A DNA stretch of 64,000 nt from CAKZNE01 sp002695025 (GCA_913043285.1 CAJWML010000001.1:558001-622000); one strand, 5' to 3'. Counted from the stretch's first letter, positions 51,749 to 60,701 are shown. The notes: generated by a model not told the origin, from the sequence alone. A program made the numbers and translations.

Positions 51749-53281
51749 ATGAGTGAACGTAAAGTACGAGTTCGTTTTGCACCCAGCCCCACCGGGCCTT
51801 TACACATGGGTGGTGTACGTACAGCCCTCTACAACTACCTTTTCGCCAAAAAACACGGTGGTGAATTTATCCTGCGCATTGAAGACACGGATCAAACCCG
51901 TTTTGTAAAAGGTGCTGAAGATTACATTATTGAATCACTAAAATGGTGCCATATCCTACCGGATGAAGGCCAGGGTTTTGGTGGAAATTATGGCCCGTAT
52001 CGACAGTCCGAAAGGATGAGTATTTACCGGAAATATGCCGATCAACTGGTGGAAAGTGGTAATGCCTATTATGCCTTTGATACAGCTGAGGATTTGGACC
52101 GTATGCGGGAAATGGCCAAACAAGCCGGAACGGCCAACTGGCAATACAACCACGTTACGCGTAACAGCATGAAAAATTCTCTCACCCTCTCCCAGCAGGA
52201 AGTGGATGAGCGCCTGGAACGTAACGAGCCGTACGTGATCCGTATTAAGCTGCCCCGTAATGAAGAAGTAAAATTCCACGATATCATCCGTGGCTGGGTA
52301 TCCGTAAATACCAATAATATGGATGACAAGGTGCTCTTTAAATCAGATGGTATGCCCACTTATCACCTGGCTAACATTGTGGATGACCGGTTAATGGATA
52401 TATCACATGTGATTCGTGGAGAGGAGTGGCTTCCTTCCGCCCCGCTCCACGTTCTTTTATACCGTTACCTGGGATGGGAAGACATCCGCCCGGAGTTTGC
52501 TCACCTTCCCCTGCTTTTAAAACCTGACGGGAATGGTAAATTGAGCAAACGGGACGGTGACCGTTTGGGTTTCCCGGTTTTTCCGTTGCAATGGAGAAAC
52601 CCTGAATCCGGAGAGATCTTCTCCGGGTACCGTGAGCAAGGCTATTTTGCCGAAGCTTTTGTAAATATGCTGGCCTTCCTGGGCTGGAATCCCGGTACCG
52701 ATCAGGAGATCTTTACCATGCAGGAACTCATTGACGCCTTTAGCCTGGAGCGTGTGAATAAAGCCGGAGCCAAATACGATCATGATAAAACCCGCTGGTT
52801 CAACCAACAATATCTGCGTGCCCAAACCGATGAGCAGTTGGGCCTGCTATTCCAGAGTGAGCTGGACGTAAATGGTATTGAAGTAAGCCAGGAGTACGCC
52901 ACCGAGGTGGCCAAAGTCATGAAGGAACGCGCCTATTTTGTGAAAGACATGCTGGAAGAAGGCCGCTATTTCTTTGAAGCTCCCACTACCTATGACGAAA
53001 ATACGGTAAACAAAAAGTGGAACGCTGAAGCCCGCCAGCACGTGGAAAAACTGAAACAACATTTTGAGGCCATGCAGTTCTTTGACGCTGAAGCCCTGGA
53101 ACAAACCTTCAAGGCCTACCTGGAAGAAAACTCCCTGGGTTTTGGTAAAGTTGGTCCCGGCTTTCGCCTGGCTGTTACCGGACTGGGTATGGGCCCTTCT
53201 ATGTTTGAAGTGTGCTCTATCCTGGGCAAACAGGAAACTGTTGCCCGAATGGAAACCGCTCTGGAGAAACTGCCTGCCTGA
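51749..53281 (+). CDS. gltX: Glutamate-tRNA ligase
   Basis: 510 residues, class I synthetase. The HIGH-type motif is PSPTGPLHMGGVRTAL, and the KMSKS-type motif is GNGKLSKRDGDRLG. The C-terminal anticodon-binding part is complete. Glutamyl-tRNA is used for translation and also for tetrapyrrole synthesis. The stop overlaps the folB start by one base (TGATG), so the two are coupled. It has its own promoter. Confidence 0.98.
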   Translation: MSERKVRVRFAPSPTGPLHMGGVRTALYNYLFAKKHGGEFILRIEDTDQTRFVKGAEDYIIESLKWCHILPDEGQGFGGNYGPYRQSERMSIYRKYADQLVESGNAYYAFDTAEDLDRMREMAKQAGTANWQYNHVTRNSMKNSLTLSQQEVDERLERNEPYVIRIKLPRNEEVKFHDIIRGWVSVNTNNMDDKVLFKSDGMPTYHLANIVDDRLMDISHVIRGEEWLPSAPLHVLLYRYLGWEDIRPEFAHLPLLLKPDGNGKLSKRDGDRLGFPVFPLQWRNPESGEIFSGYREQGYFAEAFVNMLAFLGWNPGTDQEIFTMQELIDAFSLERVNKAGAKYDHDKTRWFNQQYLRAQTDEQLGLLFQSELDVNGIEVSQEYATEVAKVMKERAYFVKDMLEEGRYFFEAPTTYDENTVNKKWNAEARQHVEKLKQHFEAMQFFDAEALEQTFKAYLEENSLGFGKVGPGFRLAVTGLGMGPSMFEVCSILGKQETVARMETALEKLPA

Positions 53282-53637
53282 TGGATAAGATCAAGGTTGA
53301 AGGTATAAAGCTCTTCGGCTACCACGGTTGTCTGGATGAAGAGGGAAAAATCGGCACGGATTACCGGATAAAGGTTACCGTTTGGGGCGATCTTTCCAAA
53401 CCCGCTACAACCGATGATTTAAAGGATACCCTGGATTATGTGGATATCAACCGCATTGTAAAGGAGGAAATGGCCATACGTTCCAAACTCATCGAACATG
53501 TGGCCAAGCGCATCATTCAACGCATACTGGCCGAAATGCAAGCCGTGCAAAAAGTAAAAATAAAGCTTTCGAAGCTGTATCCTCCCATTAATGGGGATGT
53601 AGAACAGGTAAGTACCGTGATGACGCGTAAAAGATAA
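53281..53637 (+). CDS. folB: Dihydroneopterin aldolase
   Basis: 118 residues from the ATG at 53281. Converts dihydroneopterin to 6-hydroxymethyl-dihydropterin and glycolaldehyde in folate synthesis. The family start IKLFGYHGCLDEEGKIGTDY and the Lys-containing C-terminal half (VKIKLSKLYPPINGD) match. It acts as an octamer in known relatives. It overlaps gltX by one base; the tRNA-Cys promoter begins at its stop. Confidence 0.93.
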   Translation: MDKIKVEGIKLFGYHGCLDEEGKIGTDYRIKVTVWGDLSKPATTDDLKDTLDYVDINRIVKEEMAIRSKLIEHVAKRIIQRILAEMQAVQKVKIKLSKLYPPINGDVEQVSTVMTRKR

Positions 53638-53667
53638 TTGGACGGGAAAAGATAATAGCTATCTTTG
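53638..53667 (+). promoter_or_regulatory. tRNA-Cys promoter (TTG-N19-TATCTTTG)
   Basis: TTG at 53638-53640 and TATCTTTG at 53660-53667, 19 bases apart, match the Bacteroidota -33/-7 promoter completely. The tRNA begins 12 bases after the -7 element. It is the best promoter match in this window. Confidence 0.75.
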
Positions 53668-53678
53668 CCCCTCTTTAC

Positions 53679-53749
53679 GGTTCCGTGGCCGAGTGGCTAG
53701 GCAGAGGTCTGCAAAACCTTGTACAGCGGTTCGAATCCGCTCGGAACCT
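53679..53749 (+). tRNA. tRNA-Cys (anticodon GCA)
   Basis: The acceptor stem pairs GGTTCCG (53679-53685) with CGGAACC (53742-53748). The D arm, anticodon stem GAGGT/ACCTT and T arm with GGTTCGAATCC are intact. The loop CTGCAAA has GCA at 53711-53713. Discriminator base T at 53749, as expected for Cys. CCA is not encoded. A terminator follows. Confidence 0.97.
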
Positions 53750-53760
53750 CATCCATATTT

Positions 53761-53800
53761 GAAGGGCTTGATTATTTCAGGCCCTTTTCTTTTTTTCTCA
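53761..53800 (+). terminator. Likely terminator after tRNA-Cys
   Basis: GAAGGGC and GCCCTTTTC form a stem with a loop of about a dozen bases, followed by a T-rich run (53785-53800). Confidence 0.7.
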
Positions 53801-53855
53801 ACTTTTGTGCCTTGCTCCTGTTTAGCAAATGGCGAACACCTAAAAATTACATACC

Positions 53856-54674
53856 ATGGATTACGTGCGCAAGAACGAAGCCTGGATACCCAAACTGGGT
53901 TTCGGTACTTTTAATCTCACCGGTCGCGAGGCCATAGGTATTCTTGAATTTGCCCTGGACGTGGGTTACCGTCATTTTGATACCGCTCAGATGTATGAGA
54001 ATGAGGATGTGATCGGTAAGGTAATCGGCTCCACCTCTGTTCCCCGTGAGCGACTCTTTATTACCACCAAAGTATGGGGTACCAACCTCACCGAAAACCG
54101 ATTTTTACCCTCCGTTGAGCATAGTCTTAAAGAGTTGAAACAGGATTATGTAGACCTCCTCCTGATCCACTGGCCCAACAAAAATATCCCTTTGGAGGAA
54201 TCCCTGGATCAGTTAATGATAGCCCGCGAAAAAGGTTACTGCAAACTTATCGGGGTAAGTAATTTCACGGTGGAGCTGCTGGAAAAGGTTGAAAAACGGG
54301 GAGTGGACATTGTTTGTAATCAATTTGAATACCACCCCTTTCTGAACCAGGATAAGTTGTTGGCCAAAACACGTGAAATGGGCTGCTTTGCAACGGCCTA
54401 TGCTCCCCTGGCCAAGGGGCAGGTGGTGGATATTGAAATACTGCAATACATTGCACTGAAGCATAAAGTGAAGCCCGCCCAGGTAGCTTTACGCTGGTTG
54501 GTTCAACAGGAAGACGTGGTGGCCATTCCAAAATCATCACAGCTCTACCGCATCAAGCAGAACTTTGATGTCTTTAATTTCCATCTGGACGAAGAGGATA
54601 TGGAAAAAATATCTGCGCTTCAATCCAAGAATATGCGTCTTATAGATCCCGAATTTGCACCTACCTGGGATTAG
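53856..54674 (+). CDS. Aldo/keto reductase
   Basis: 272 residues, NAD(P)H-dependent carbonyl reductase. The catalytic tetrad is visible: Asp in DVGYRHFDTAQMYENE with its Tyr, Lys in ITTKVW and His in LLIHWPN. The C-terminal cofactor-binding AIPKSSQ segment is present. Similar to 2,5-diketogluconate reductases in layout, but the substrate cannot be told. The 3-methyladenine glycosylase gene follows 2 bases later, likely the same transcript. Confidence 0.95.
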   Translation: MDYVRKNEAWIPKLGFGTFNLTGREAIGILEFALDVGYRHFDTAQMYENEDVIGKVIGSTSVPRERLFITTKVWGTNLTENRFLPSVEHSLKELKQDYVDLLLIHWPNKNIPLEESLDQLMIAREKGYCKLIGVSNFTVELLEKVEKRGVDIVCNQFEYHPFLNQDKLLAKTREMGCFATAYAPLAKGQVVDIEILQYIALKHKVKPAQVALRWLVQQEDVVAIPKSSQLYRIKQNFDVFNFHLDEEDMEKISALQSKNMRLIDPEFAPTWD

Positions 54675-54676
54675 TT

Positions 54677-55276
54677 TTGAGTAAACTCCCATTATCATAT
54701 TACCAACAGGAGGACGTTGTTTTCCTGGCCAGAGACCTGATCGGTAAAAAGCTCTGCACCTGCATAAACGGTGAATTTACAGCGGGTATTATTACCGAAA
54801 CTGAAGCGTACCGGGGATGGGGTGACCGCGCCTGCCATGCACATTCCGGACGAAGGACTCCACGTACAGAGATCATGTATCAAAACGGTGGAGTTGCTTA
54901 TATGTACCTCTGTTACGGCATTCATCACCTCTTCAATATTATTACCAACAAAGATGAATCTGCCGATGCGGTGCTGGTTCGTGCTATTGAACCAACGGAT
55001 GGCATTGATACCATGCTACGCAGGCGAAATATGGATGAAATAAAACCAAGACTTAGCTCCGGACCCGGCAGTATGAGTAAATCACTGGGACTGGAACTTA
55101 TCCATTATGGAGAACCTTTGGATGGAGAAATGATATGGGTTGAAAAAGTATCCGAAAAACTCCATTCTGACAAAATCATTGCCACAACACGGATAGGAAT
55201 AGATTATGCCGGTGAAGACGCCTTACTCCCCTGGCGTTTTTATAAAGCTGACAGTGCTTTTGTAAGTAAGCGCTAG
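54677..55276 (+). CDS. DNA-3-methyladenine glycosylase (AAG/MPG type)
   Basis: 199 residues. Removes alkylated and deaminated purines in base-excision repair. The catalytic Glu lies in ITETEAYRG, and the motif GVAYMYLCYGIHHLFNI and the AVLVRAIEP segment are typical of the AAG family. Start is TTG; no ATG is available near it. Start two bases after the aldo/keto reductase stop. Confidence 0.95.
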   Translation: MSKLPLSYYQQEDVVFLARDLIGKKLCTCINGEFTAGIITETEAYRGWGDRACHAHSGRRTPRTEIMYQNGGVAYMYLCYGIHHLFNIITNKDESADAVLVRAIEPTDGIDTMLRRRNMDEIKPRLSSGPGSMSKSLGLELIHYGEPLDGEMIWVEKVSEKLHSDKIIATTRIGIDYAGEDALLPWRFYKADSAFVSKR

Positions 55277-55373
55277 CTGGGCTTTTCTCCAATTTTTTCA
55301 TTACTAAGTAACCTATCACTCATCTTTCAACCAAAATAGATACACTCTATTCCCTCAAATTCGGTTTATACCT

Positions 55374-55381
55374 TATATTTG
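55374..55381 (+). promoter_or_regulatory. Predicted -7 promoter element TATATTTG
   Basis: Full match to TAnnTTTG, 33 bases before the cytochrome c-FTR1 start codon. The operator candidate begins 8 bases after it. Confidence 0.6.
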
Positions 55382-55388
55382 CGCTCTA

Positions 55389-55405
55389 TTTATAATTGGT
55401 CTAAA
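55389..55405. promoter_or_regulatory. Iron-regulator-like palindrome TTTATA-N5-TCTAAA
   Basis: One base away from the perfect palindrome TTTAGA-N5-TCTAAA. Palindromes of this general form resemble DtxR/IdeR- or Fur-type boxes. It sits at the predicted transcription start and 10 bases before the start codon of an iron permease gene. The regulator is not identified. Confidence 0.45.
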
Positions 55406-55414
55406 TAAAATAGT

Positions 55415-57346
55415 TTGAAGTTTTCAGGATCAGTCAAGATTTGGATAGCGCTCCTATTTTCCGTGATGTTCACGCTTACTGCCACTGCCAAATCCGAGCA
55501 GGCACGAATGATGGTTCATTTACTGGATTATATAGCCGTAGATTATTCTATGGCGGTTCAAAACGGGCAGATCATCAGCCAGGCTGAATTCCAGGAAATG
55601 AACGAGTTTGCCGCAACAATCATTGAACTCGGTGAAAAAACCCCTCCTTCCATTCAATCGGATCTTATACTGCTGCAAAGGCTGGTTCAGGATAAAGCTT
55701 CCATTGATAAAGTAAGCAGCGTTTCCAACAATATAAAACAGGAGATCATCAGCTATTACAAGCTCGAGATTGCTCCCAAGCGTTGGCCTTCCCTGGCGAG
55801 CGGTCAAAAATTATTTGCCCTGCATTGTCAATCATGTCACGGAGCCCAGGGAAAAGGAGACGGACCTTTATCCCAGGGTCTTGAGCCTGCTCCCACTAAC
55901 TTCCATGATCCGGAAAAAGCCAACGGCCTTTCCCCTTTCCAGGCTTACAATACCATTCGTTTAGGGGTGGAAAACACCGGCATGCGGGCTTTTAATGAGC
56001 TGAATGACGATGAGGTATGGGACCTGGCTTTTTACGTAATGAGCCTTCCCCACCAAGGTAAGGACGTGGATCCGGCTTTAGTTAAAAACAACATAAAAGG
56101 TGAGCTTAACCTGGAAATGCTGGCTTCTCTTAACAACAAGGAGTTAGCTGATAAATTGGAACTGGACCCTGCTTATCCGTCCATTATTCCTTCCCTGCGT
56201 TTATATCCCAGTGAACTGGCGGAAGAAAGTGAAGGTGATTACCTGGATAAAGCCAAACGCCTGATCCGTTCCTCGGCCGCTGCCTACAGCTATGGACGGC
56301 ATGAAGAGGCCCGCACTCTAGCTCTTACCGCTTACCTGGAAGGTGTGGAGCCCGTAGAAGTGCAACTTCGTGCCAATGATGCCAGTTTTGTGGCTCGCCT
56401 GGAAGGTCAATTGGCTGAAATGCGCAGTGCCATTGAAGGAAAGGAAGCCGTTGAGACCATCAAAACATTAGCTGACAACAACATTAAATTACTCACCGAA
56501 GCCCAGGTCATCCTATCCGAGCGTTCCTTCTCCGGGTGGATAGCCTTTCTATTATCCAGTTCTATCATCCTCAGAGAGGGTTTGGAGGCTTTTCTGGTAA
56601 TCATTACCATCCTGGGGATTATACGCGCTCTGAAGCTAAAAAATGCGGCTTCATGGGTGCATGCGGGTTGGGTTACTGCCATATTCTCCGGATTCCTCCT
56701 TTGGCTGATTGCCGATCGCTTTTTTACCTTCTCCGGTGCCCAGCGTGAAATCATGGAAGGTGCTATTGCTCTTTTTGCAGTGGGGGTTCTGTTATACGTG
56801 GGATTCTGGATGCATAGTAAATCCGAAGCCGGTAAGTGGCAGGCGTATGTAAAGAATAAAATACAGGGACTCGCCAAAAAGGAGAATATGCTGGGACTGG
56901 CTTTACTTTCCTTCCTGGTGGTATTTCGTGAAGCTTTTGAATCCGTTCTCTTTCTTTCTGCCTTAAGTCTCGAAATAGGGGAGAGCCACCAAATGGCCTT
57001 TGGCGGAGGAATTATTTTCGCATTTCTGGCCCTCTTTGTCATATCTGTTTTGTTGCTTAAATACTCACGTAAGCTTCCCATTACCAAACTGTTCCGTTAT
57101 TCATCCATGATCATATCCTTCCTGGCCGTAGTACTGGTGGGTAAGGGTATCCATGCTATTCAGGAAGCCGGCACTATCAGCATCAGTACTATGCCGGTAA
57201 ATCTTCGGTTGGACTGGATAGGTTTATATCCTACCTGGGAGACTTTCCTTGCTCAAATGGCCATCCTCATCCTGATTGTTTTCCTCTGGAACATCGGCAA
57301 CAAAAGTCAGGCTAAGGCCACGGCTACAGCTCACCAAAGCCATTAA
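55415..57346 (+). CDS. Cytochrome c-FTR1 iron permease fusion
   Basis: 643 residues. A signal peptide (1-25) leads to a periplasmic helical part and a cytochrome c domain with CQSCH at residues 138-142 and a likely axial Met190. The C-terminal half (from about 375) is an FTR1-type permease with seven membrane helices and two REXXE iron motifs, REGLE at 387-391 and REAFE at 505-509. Ferrous iron is probably oxidised with electrons passed to the heme before uptake; this is family-based inference. The start is TTG. A promoter and a palindrome lie just upstream. Confidence 0.93.
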   Translation: MKFSGSVKIWIALLFSVMFTLTATAKSEQARMMVHLLDYIAVDYSMAVQNGQIISQAEFQEMNEFAATIIELGEKTPPSIQSDLILLQRLVQDKASIDKVSSVSNNIKQEIISYYKLEIAPKRWPSLASGQKLFALHCQSCHGAQGKGDGPLSQGLEPAPTNFHDPEKANGLSPFQAYNTIRLGVENTGMRAFNELNDDEVWDLAFYVMSLPHQGKDVDPALVKNNIKGELNLEMLASLNNKELADKLELDPAYPSIIPSLRLYPSELAEESEGDYLDKAKRLIRSSAAAYSYGRHEEARTLALTAYLEGVEPVEVQLRANDASFVARLEGQLAEMRSAIEGKEAVETIKTLADNNIKLLTEAQVILSERSFSGWIAFLLSSSIILREGLEAFLVIITILGIIRALKLKNAASWVHAGWVTAIFSGFLLWLIADRFFTFSGAQREIMEGAIALFAVGVLLYVGFWMHSKSEAGKWQAYVKNKIQGLAKKENMLGLALLSFLVVFREAFESVLFLSALSLEIGESHQMAFGGGIIFAFLALFVISVLLLKYSRKLPITKLFRYSSMIISFLAVVLVGKGIHAIQEAGTISISTMPVNLRLDWIGLYPTWETFLAQMAILILIVFLWNIGNKSQAKATATAHQSH

Positions 57347-57446
57347 CAAGCAACTTATTGCTTACCTTTTTCGTCTCCTTAGAGCGGGCCATTGTACTAC
57401 TAACCGCTGGCCCGGAAATTGCTTAATTGAATGCAAAACCATAGCG

Positions 57447-59057
57447 ATGAAATATTTACTTTCCGCCCTTCTCTTCTTCAGTATCCGTATTCTCTATGCC
57501 CAGGACACTGTTCAAGTAGACTCCAGGATAAACAAAGTAACCGTCTTTCAACAAGGAGCACAGATCACCCGCTCCGGGGCTGCCAATCTTGGTACTGGTA
57601 CCTATACCATTCTATTCCCCTACCTGGCTCAAAACCTGGATCCTTCCTCCATTCAATTGCGTTCCGACCATGAGATCACCATACTTTCCATCAGTTACCG
57701 CCAAAACTTCCTGAATGAGGATAATTTACCGGAGCGCCTGCAAAGCCTGCAGAATAAGGTGGATAACATCAACAAACTGATCCAGCAACTCAATGCTGAA
57801 GATGAGGCTTTAAGGGCCGAAAAAGACATGATCTTTTCCAATCAGAAAATAGGAGGGGAGCAGGTGGCTCTTAGCGTGCAACAAATTTCGCAGGTAGCTT
57901 CCTATTTCAATAAACGCATCAAGGAAATTAACCTGGCCTTGCTGGATATACAGGAACAGAAAAAGAAACTCACTGAAGAACGCAATCGCCAGCAAAAACA
58001 ATTGCAACTGGAAAGACAGGCTTTCAGCAAACGCACCGGGCAGGTACTGGTAAGTGTGGATGTGGCCAAAGGTGCCACCTTCCGCTTTGATCTTCTTTAC
58101 CTGGTAAACTCCGTATCCTGGTACAGTACGTATGATGCCCGCGTTAATGATCTAAGCCAACCCGTTGAACTTACCCATAAAGCCGTTGTACAGCAACAAA
58201 GCGGTGAAGACTGGAATGATGTGGACCTGATACTGGCTACGGGAAACCCTTCAGCGGGAGCACAAATACCGTATATGAATCCGTGGTATGTTAGTTTTAA
58301 TACCATTCAGGGTATGGCAAATAAAAGCCTCAGAAGTATAGCAGCACAAGCAGCTGGTGTGGTTAGCAATGCAGATATTAGATATCAATCCGAAAGTCTT
58401 GAAATGGAAGATCAAGCTGGTTTTCAAAATTTTGCGATAAATCAAAACCTTACCCAACAGGAATATACCGTTGACCGTAAGCAAACCATTGCTTCCAGCA
58501 ATGCTCCGGCCACTGTAGTTTTAAGGGAAATCAGCCTGCCTGCCAAATATGAATACCACGCCAAACCACGCCTGGATAAGGATGCCTTCCTAATTGCCAA
58601 GGTTTACGACTGGGAGCAGTACGATCTTTTAAATGGTGAACTGTCGCTTTTCAACAACAACACTTTTGTAGGCAAATCCTTTTTGAATACGGAAAATCCT
58701 GGTGATACACTACAGCTTTCCCTGGGACGCGATCAGAATGTAGTGGTGAGCCGAACACGTATCTACAACAAGCAGGAAAAATCATTTTTTGGTAACAACC
58801 GCATCGATCAGTTTACCTGGAAAATTGAGATCAGGAATACCAAGAAAACAGCCATTGATCTTATCCTCAGGGATCAGGTACCTGTGTCACAAAACGAAGA
58901 GATCAAAGTAGAAATAAAAGATATAAGCGGTGGTAAGCTGGAAGAAAAAAGTGGAATTGTAAAATGGAGAATGATTCTAACTCCTGGCCAGCGTATTGAA
59001 AAAATAATATCCTACGAACTTAAGTATCCAAAAGACAAGCAAATAAACTATTACTAA
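57447..59057 (+). CDS. MuiA-like mucoidy inhibitor family protein (DUF4139/DUF4140)
   Basis: 536 residues from the ATG at 57447, chosen because a signal peptide (MKYLLSALLFFSI...) starts there. The N-terminal DUF4140 part (INKVTVFQQGAQITRSG) is followed by a coiled coil (about 90-180) and the DUF4139 beta-domain (VNSVSWYSTYDARV, LTHKAVVQQQSGEDWNDVDL, then IEIRNTKKTAIDLILRDQVP). The family is of unknown function; the mucoidy name comes from early work. It lies between the FTR1 fusion and the tyrosinase gene, all on the same strand. Confidence 0.9.
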   Translation: MKYLLSALLFFSIRILYAQDTVQVDSRINKVTVFQQGAQITRSGAANLGTGTYTILFPYLAQNLDPSSIQLRSDHEITILSISYRQNFLNEDNLPERLQSLQNKVDNINKLIQQLNAEDEALRAEKDMIFSNQKIGGEQVALSVQQISQVASYFNKRIKEINLALLDIQEQKKKLTEERNRQQKQLQLERQAFSKRTGQVLVSVDVAKGATFRFDLLYLVNSVSWYSTYDARVNDLSQPVELTHKAVVQQQSGEDWNDVDLILATGNPSAGAQIPYMNPWYVSFNTIQGMANKSLRSIAAQAAGVVSNADIRYQSESLEMEDQAGFQNFAINQNLTQQEYTVDRKQTIASSNAPATVVLREISLPAKYEYHAKPRLDKDAFLIAKVYDWEQYDLLNGELSLFNNNTFVGKSFLNTENPGDTLQLSLGRDQNVVVSRTRIYNKQEKSFFGNNRIDQFTWKIEIRNTKKTAIDLILRDQVPVSQNEEIKVEIKDISGGKLEEKSGIVKWRMILTPGQRIEKIISYELKYPKDKQINYY

Positions 59058-59125
59058 AATCTCATTTTAATACTTATTTGAATGTTTAAGGTTCTGATAA
59101 ATAGATAGTAAGGCTAAAATGCTAC

Positions 59126-59167
59126 GGTTATTTGATTTAATTTTAGTCGCTTAATAAACAAATAACC
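59126..59167 (+). promoter_or_regulatory. Leader hairpin ending at the tyrosinase start codon
   Basis: GGTTATTTG (59126-59134) and CAAATAACC (59159-59167) form a perfect 9-base stem with a 24-base loop, and the right arm ends at the base before the ATG. It could hide the ribosome-binding region and so control translation. The loop is AT-rich. Confidence 0.5.
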
Positions 59168-60682
59168 ATGAAATCAAACCTTAAAATTTCCATGGTCTGG
59201 GCTTTAGGCCTGGGCATGCTACTTAATTCGTGTCAAAATCCTCAACCCGCTGAAACGGAAACCCAAGAGGAAGAGGTTGTGGAGGCTACTCCTCAATATA
59301 TCCGTAAAAATGCTGCTGATCCCGCTGCTGCACCGGATGTACAGGCCATGGCCACAGCCTTTGAAAAACTCAGACAACTACCCTGCTCCAACCCAGTAAG
59401 TTGGTATTACCAAGGTGCCATTCACTGGGTACCCAATAATGTACCTAATGGTAATCCTCTTTGTCCTGAGTACCAGGATTCTTCGCAGATTATGGCTGCC
59501 TGGATGAATTGTACCCATGCAGACGGTTCTGAGCTGCATTTCCTCATCTGGCACCGTCTTTACATTTACTACCTGGAGAAGATCATCCGTCAGTATTCCG
59601 GTAAATCGGATTTTGCTCTGCCTTACTGGGATTATACCAATACCAGCTATCGTGTTATGCCTGATGGCTTCCGCCAGGAAGGCAGTAGTCTTTATGCATC
59701 CGCACGACTGGATAGCCTGAATGAAGGTTTCCCTATCCAACCGTACATGGACAAGAGCTTAGATGTTACCGACCTCTTTGAGAATCGCATATTCAGCGTA
59801 TTTAATTCCACCATTGACCGTGCTCCTCATGGCGCCATGCACAATTACATTGGTGCCAGTAAACGTAATGATATCTGGAATGAGATTTACCAGGAAAAAC
59901 GAGATGGTTTAATGGCCGAAGTTTCATCGGCTGCTTTTGATCCTATATTCTGGCTGCACCACTCCAATATTGACTACCTGTGGCAAAAATGGGAAGACTC
60001 CCCCAACGGATCCAGGCCCAGCCTGGAAGCTCTGGAAGCCCATCCCTGGGGTTATACATTCTTTGATGCTGATGGATCAAAAGTAGAATTTACCGTGGCT
60101 GAAGCGTATGAAATGGCTTTCAACGGTATGAACTATACCTATGATGTTTTTGATCAAAAACAACTCTTAGCCAGTAATGAGGTTGTTTTGCAGGATGAGC
60201 AGGAACCTGAAACAGTAGCCTCCAGTAAACCTGCACGCAAGGTTAATAGCGAACGAACCCAATTTGCCGTTGATCTTTCCGGGAAAAAAGGAAAAATGGT
60301 CCTTAAATCCGACAATAAGGAATACGCTTTATTACTTACCTTAAAAGTATCCTTCACCAATGAACCTGATTCACCCTACGAAGTTTACATCCGAGAGCAA
60401 GGTGCCGATGATGAATTAGTTAGTGATGAAAACCTGGCTGGTATTATGACCTTTTTTGGAGCTGAACACCACGCCACAGAACATGGCAACCATCATGCTC
60501 ATGGTCATACCGAGAGTGATAAGCTATCCAGCACTTTCACCTTTGATGTAACGGATGAATTGGATCAGTCCAAATTCAACGGAAAGTTGGATATTGAAAT
60601 CCTGCGCAAAGGTCAGAAGGTTGCTAATGAAGAAATAGTAGTTGAGGAGATCAGCCTTCAAAAGATTGCCGTAAATCCTTAA
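59168..60682 (+). CDS. Tyrosinase/polyphenol oxidase-type copper lipoprotein
   Basis: 504 residues. The lipobox LNSC places the lipidated Cys at residue 22. The tyrosinase core has CuA ligands predicted at His86 (QGAIHW), His124 and His129 (LHFLIWHR), and CuB ligands at His221 and His225 (HGAMH) plus His264 or His265 (FWLHHSNID). The C-terminal part (about 360-504) resembles the domain that shields the active site in plant polyphenol oxidases (SPYEVYIREQ, then LAGIMTFFG) and carries a His-rich loop at 434-447 that may bind copper. It oxidises phenols or catechols with O2, presumably on the cell surface. A terminator follows. Confidence 0.9.
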   Translation: MKSNLKISMVWALGLGMLLNSCQNPQPAETETQEEEVVEATPQYIRKNAADPAAAPDVQAMATAFEKLRQLPCSNPVSWYYQGAIHWVPNNVPNGNPLCPEYQDSSQIMAAWMNCTHADGSELHFLIWHRLYIYYLEKIIRQYSGKSDFALPYWDYTNTSYRVMPDGFRQEGSSLYASARLDSLNEGFPIQPYMDKSLDVTDLFENRIFSVFNSTIDRAPHGAMHNYIGASKRNDIWNEIYQEKRDGLMAEVSSAAFDPIFWLHHSNIDYLWQKWEDSPNGSRPSLEALEAHPWGYTFFDADGSKVEFTVAEAYEMAFNGMNYTYDVFDQKQLLASNEVVLQDEQEPETVASSKPARKVNSERTQFAVDLSGKKGKMVLKSDNKEYALLLTLKVSFTNEPDSPYEVYIREQGADDELVSDENLAGIMTFFGAEHHATEHGNHHAHGHTESDKLSSTFTFDVTDELDQSKFNGKLDIEILRKGQKVANEEIVVEEISLQKIAVNP

Positions 60683-60701
60683 GCAATATTGAATTCTGTT
60701 T

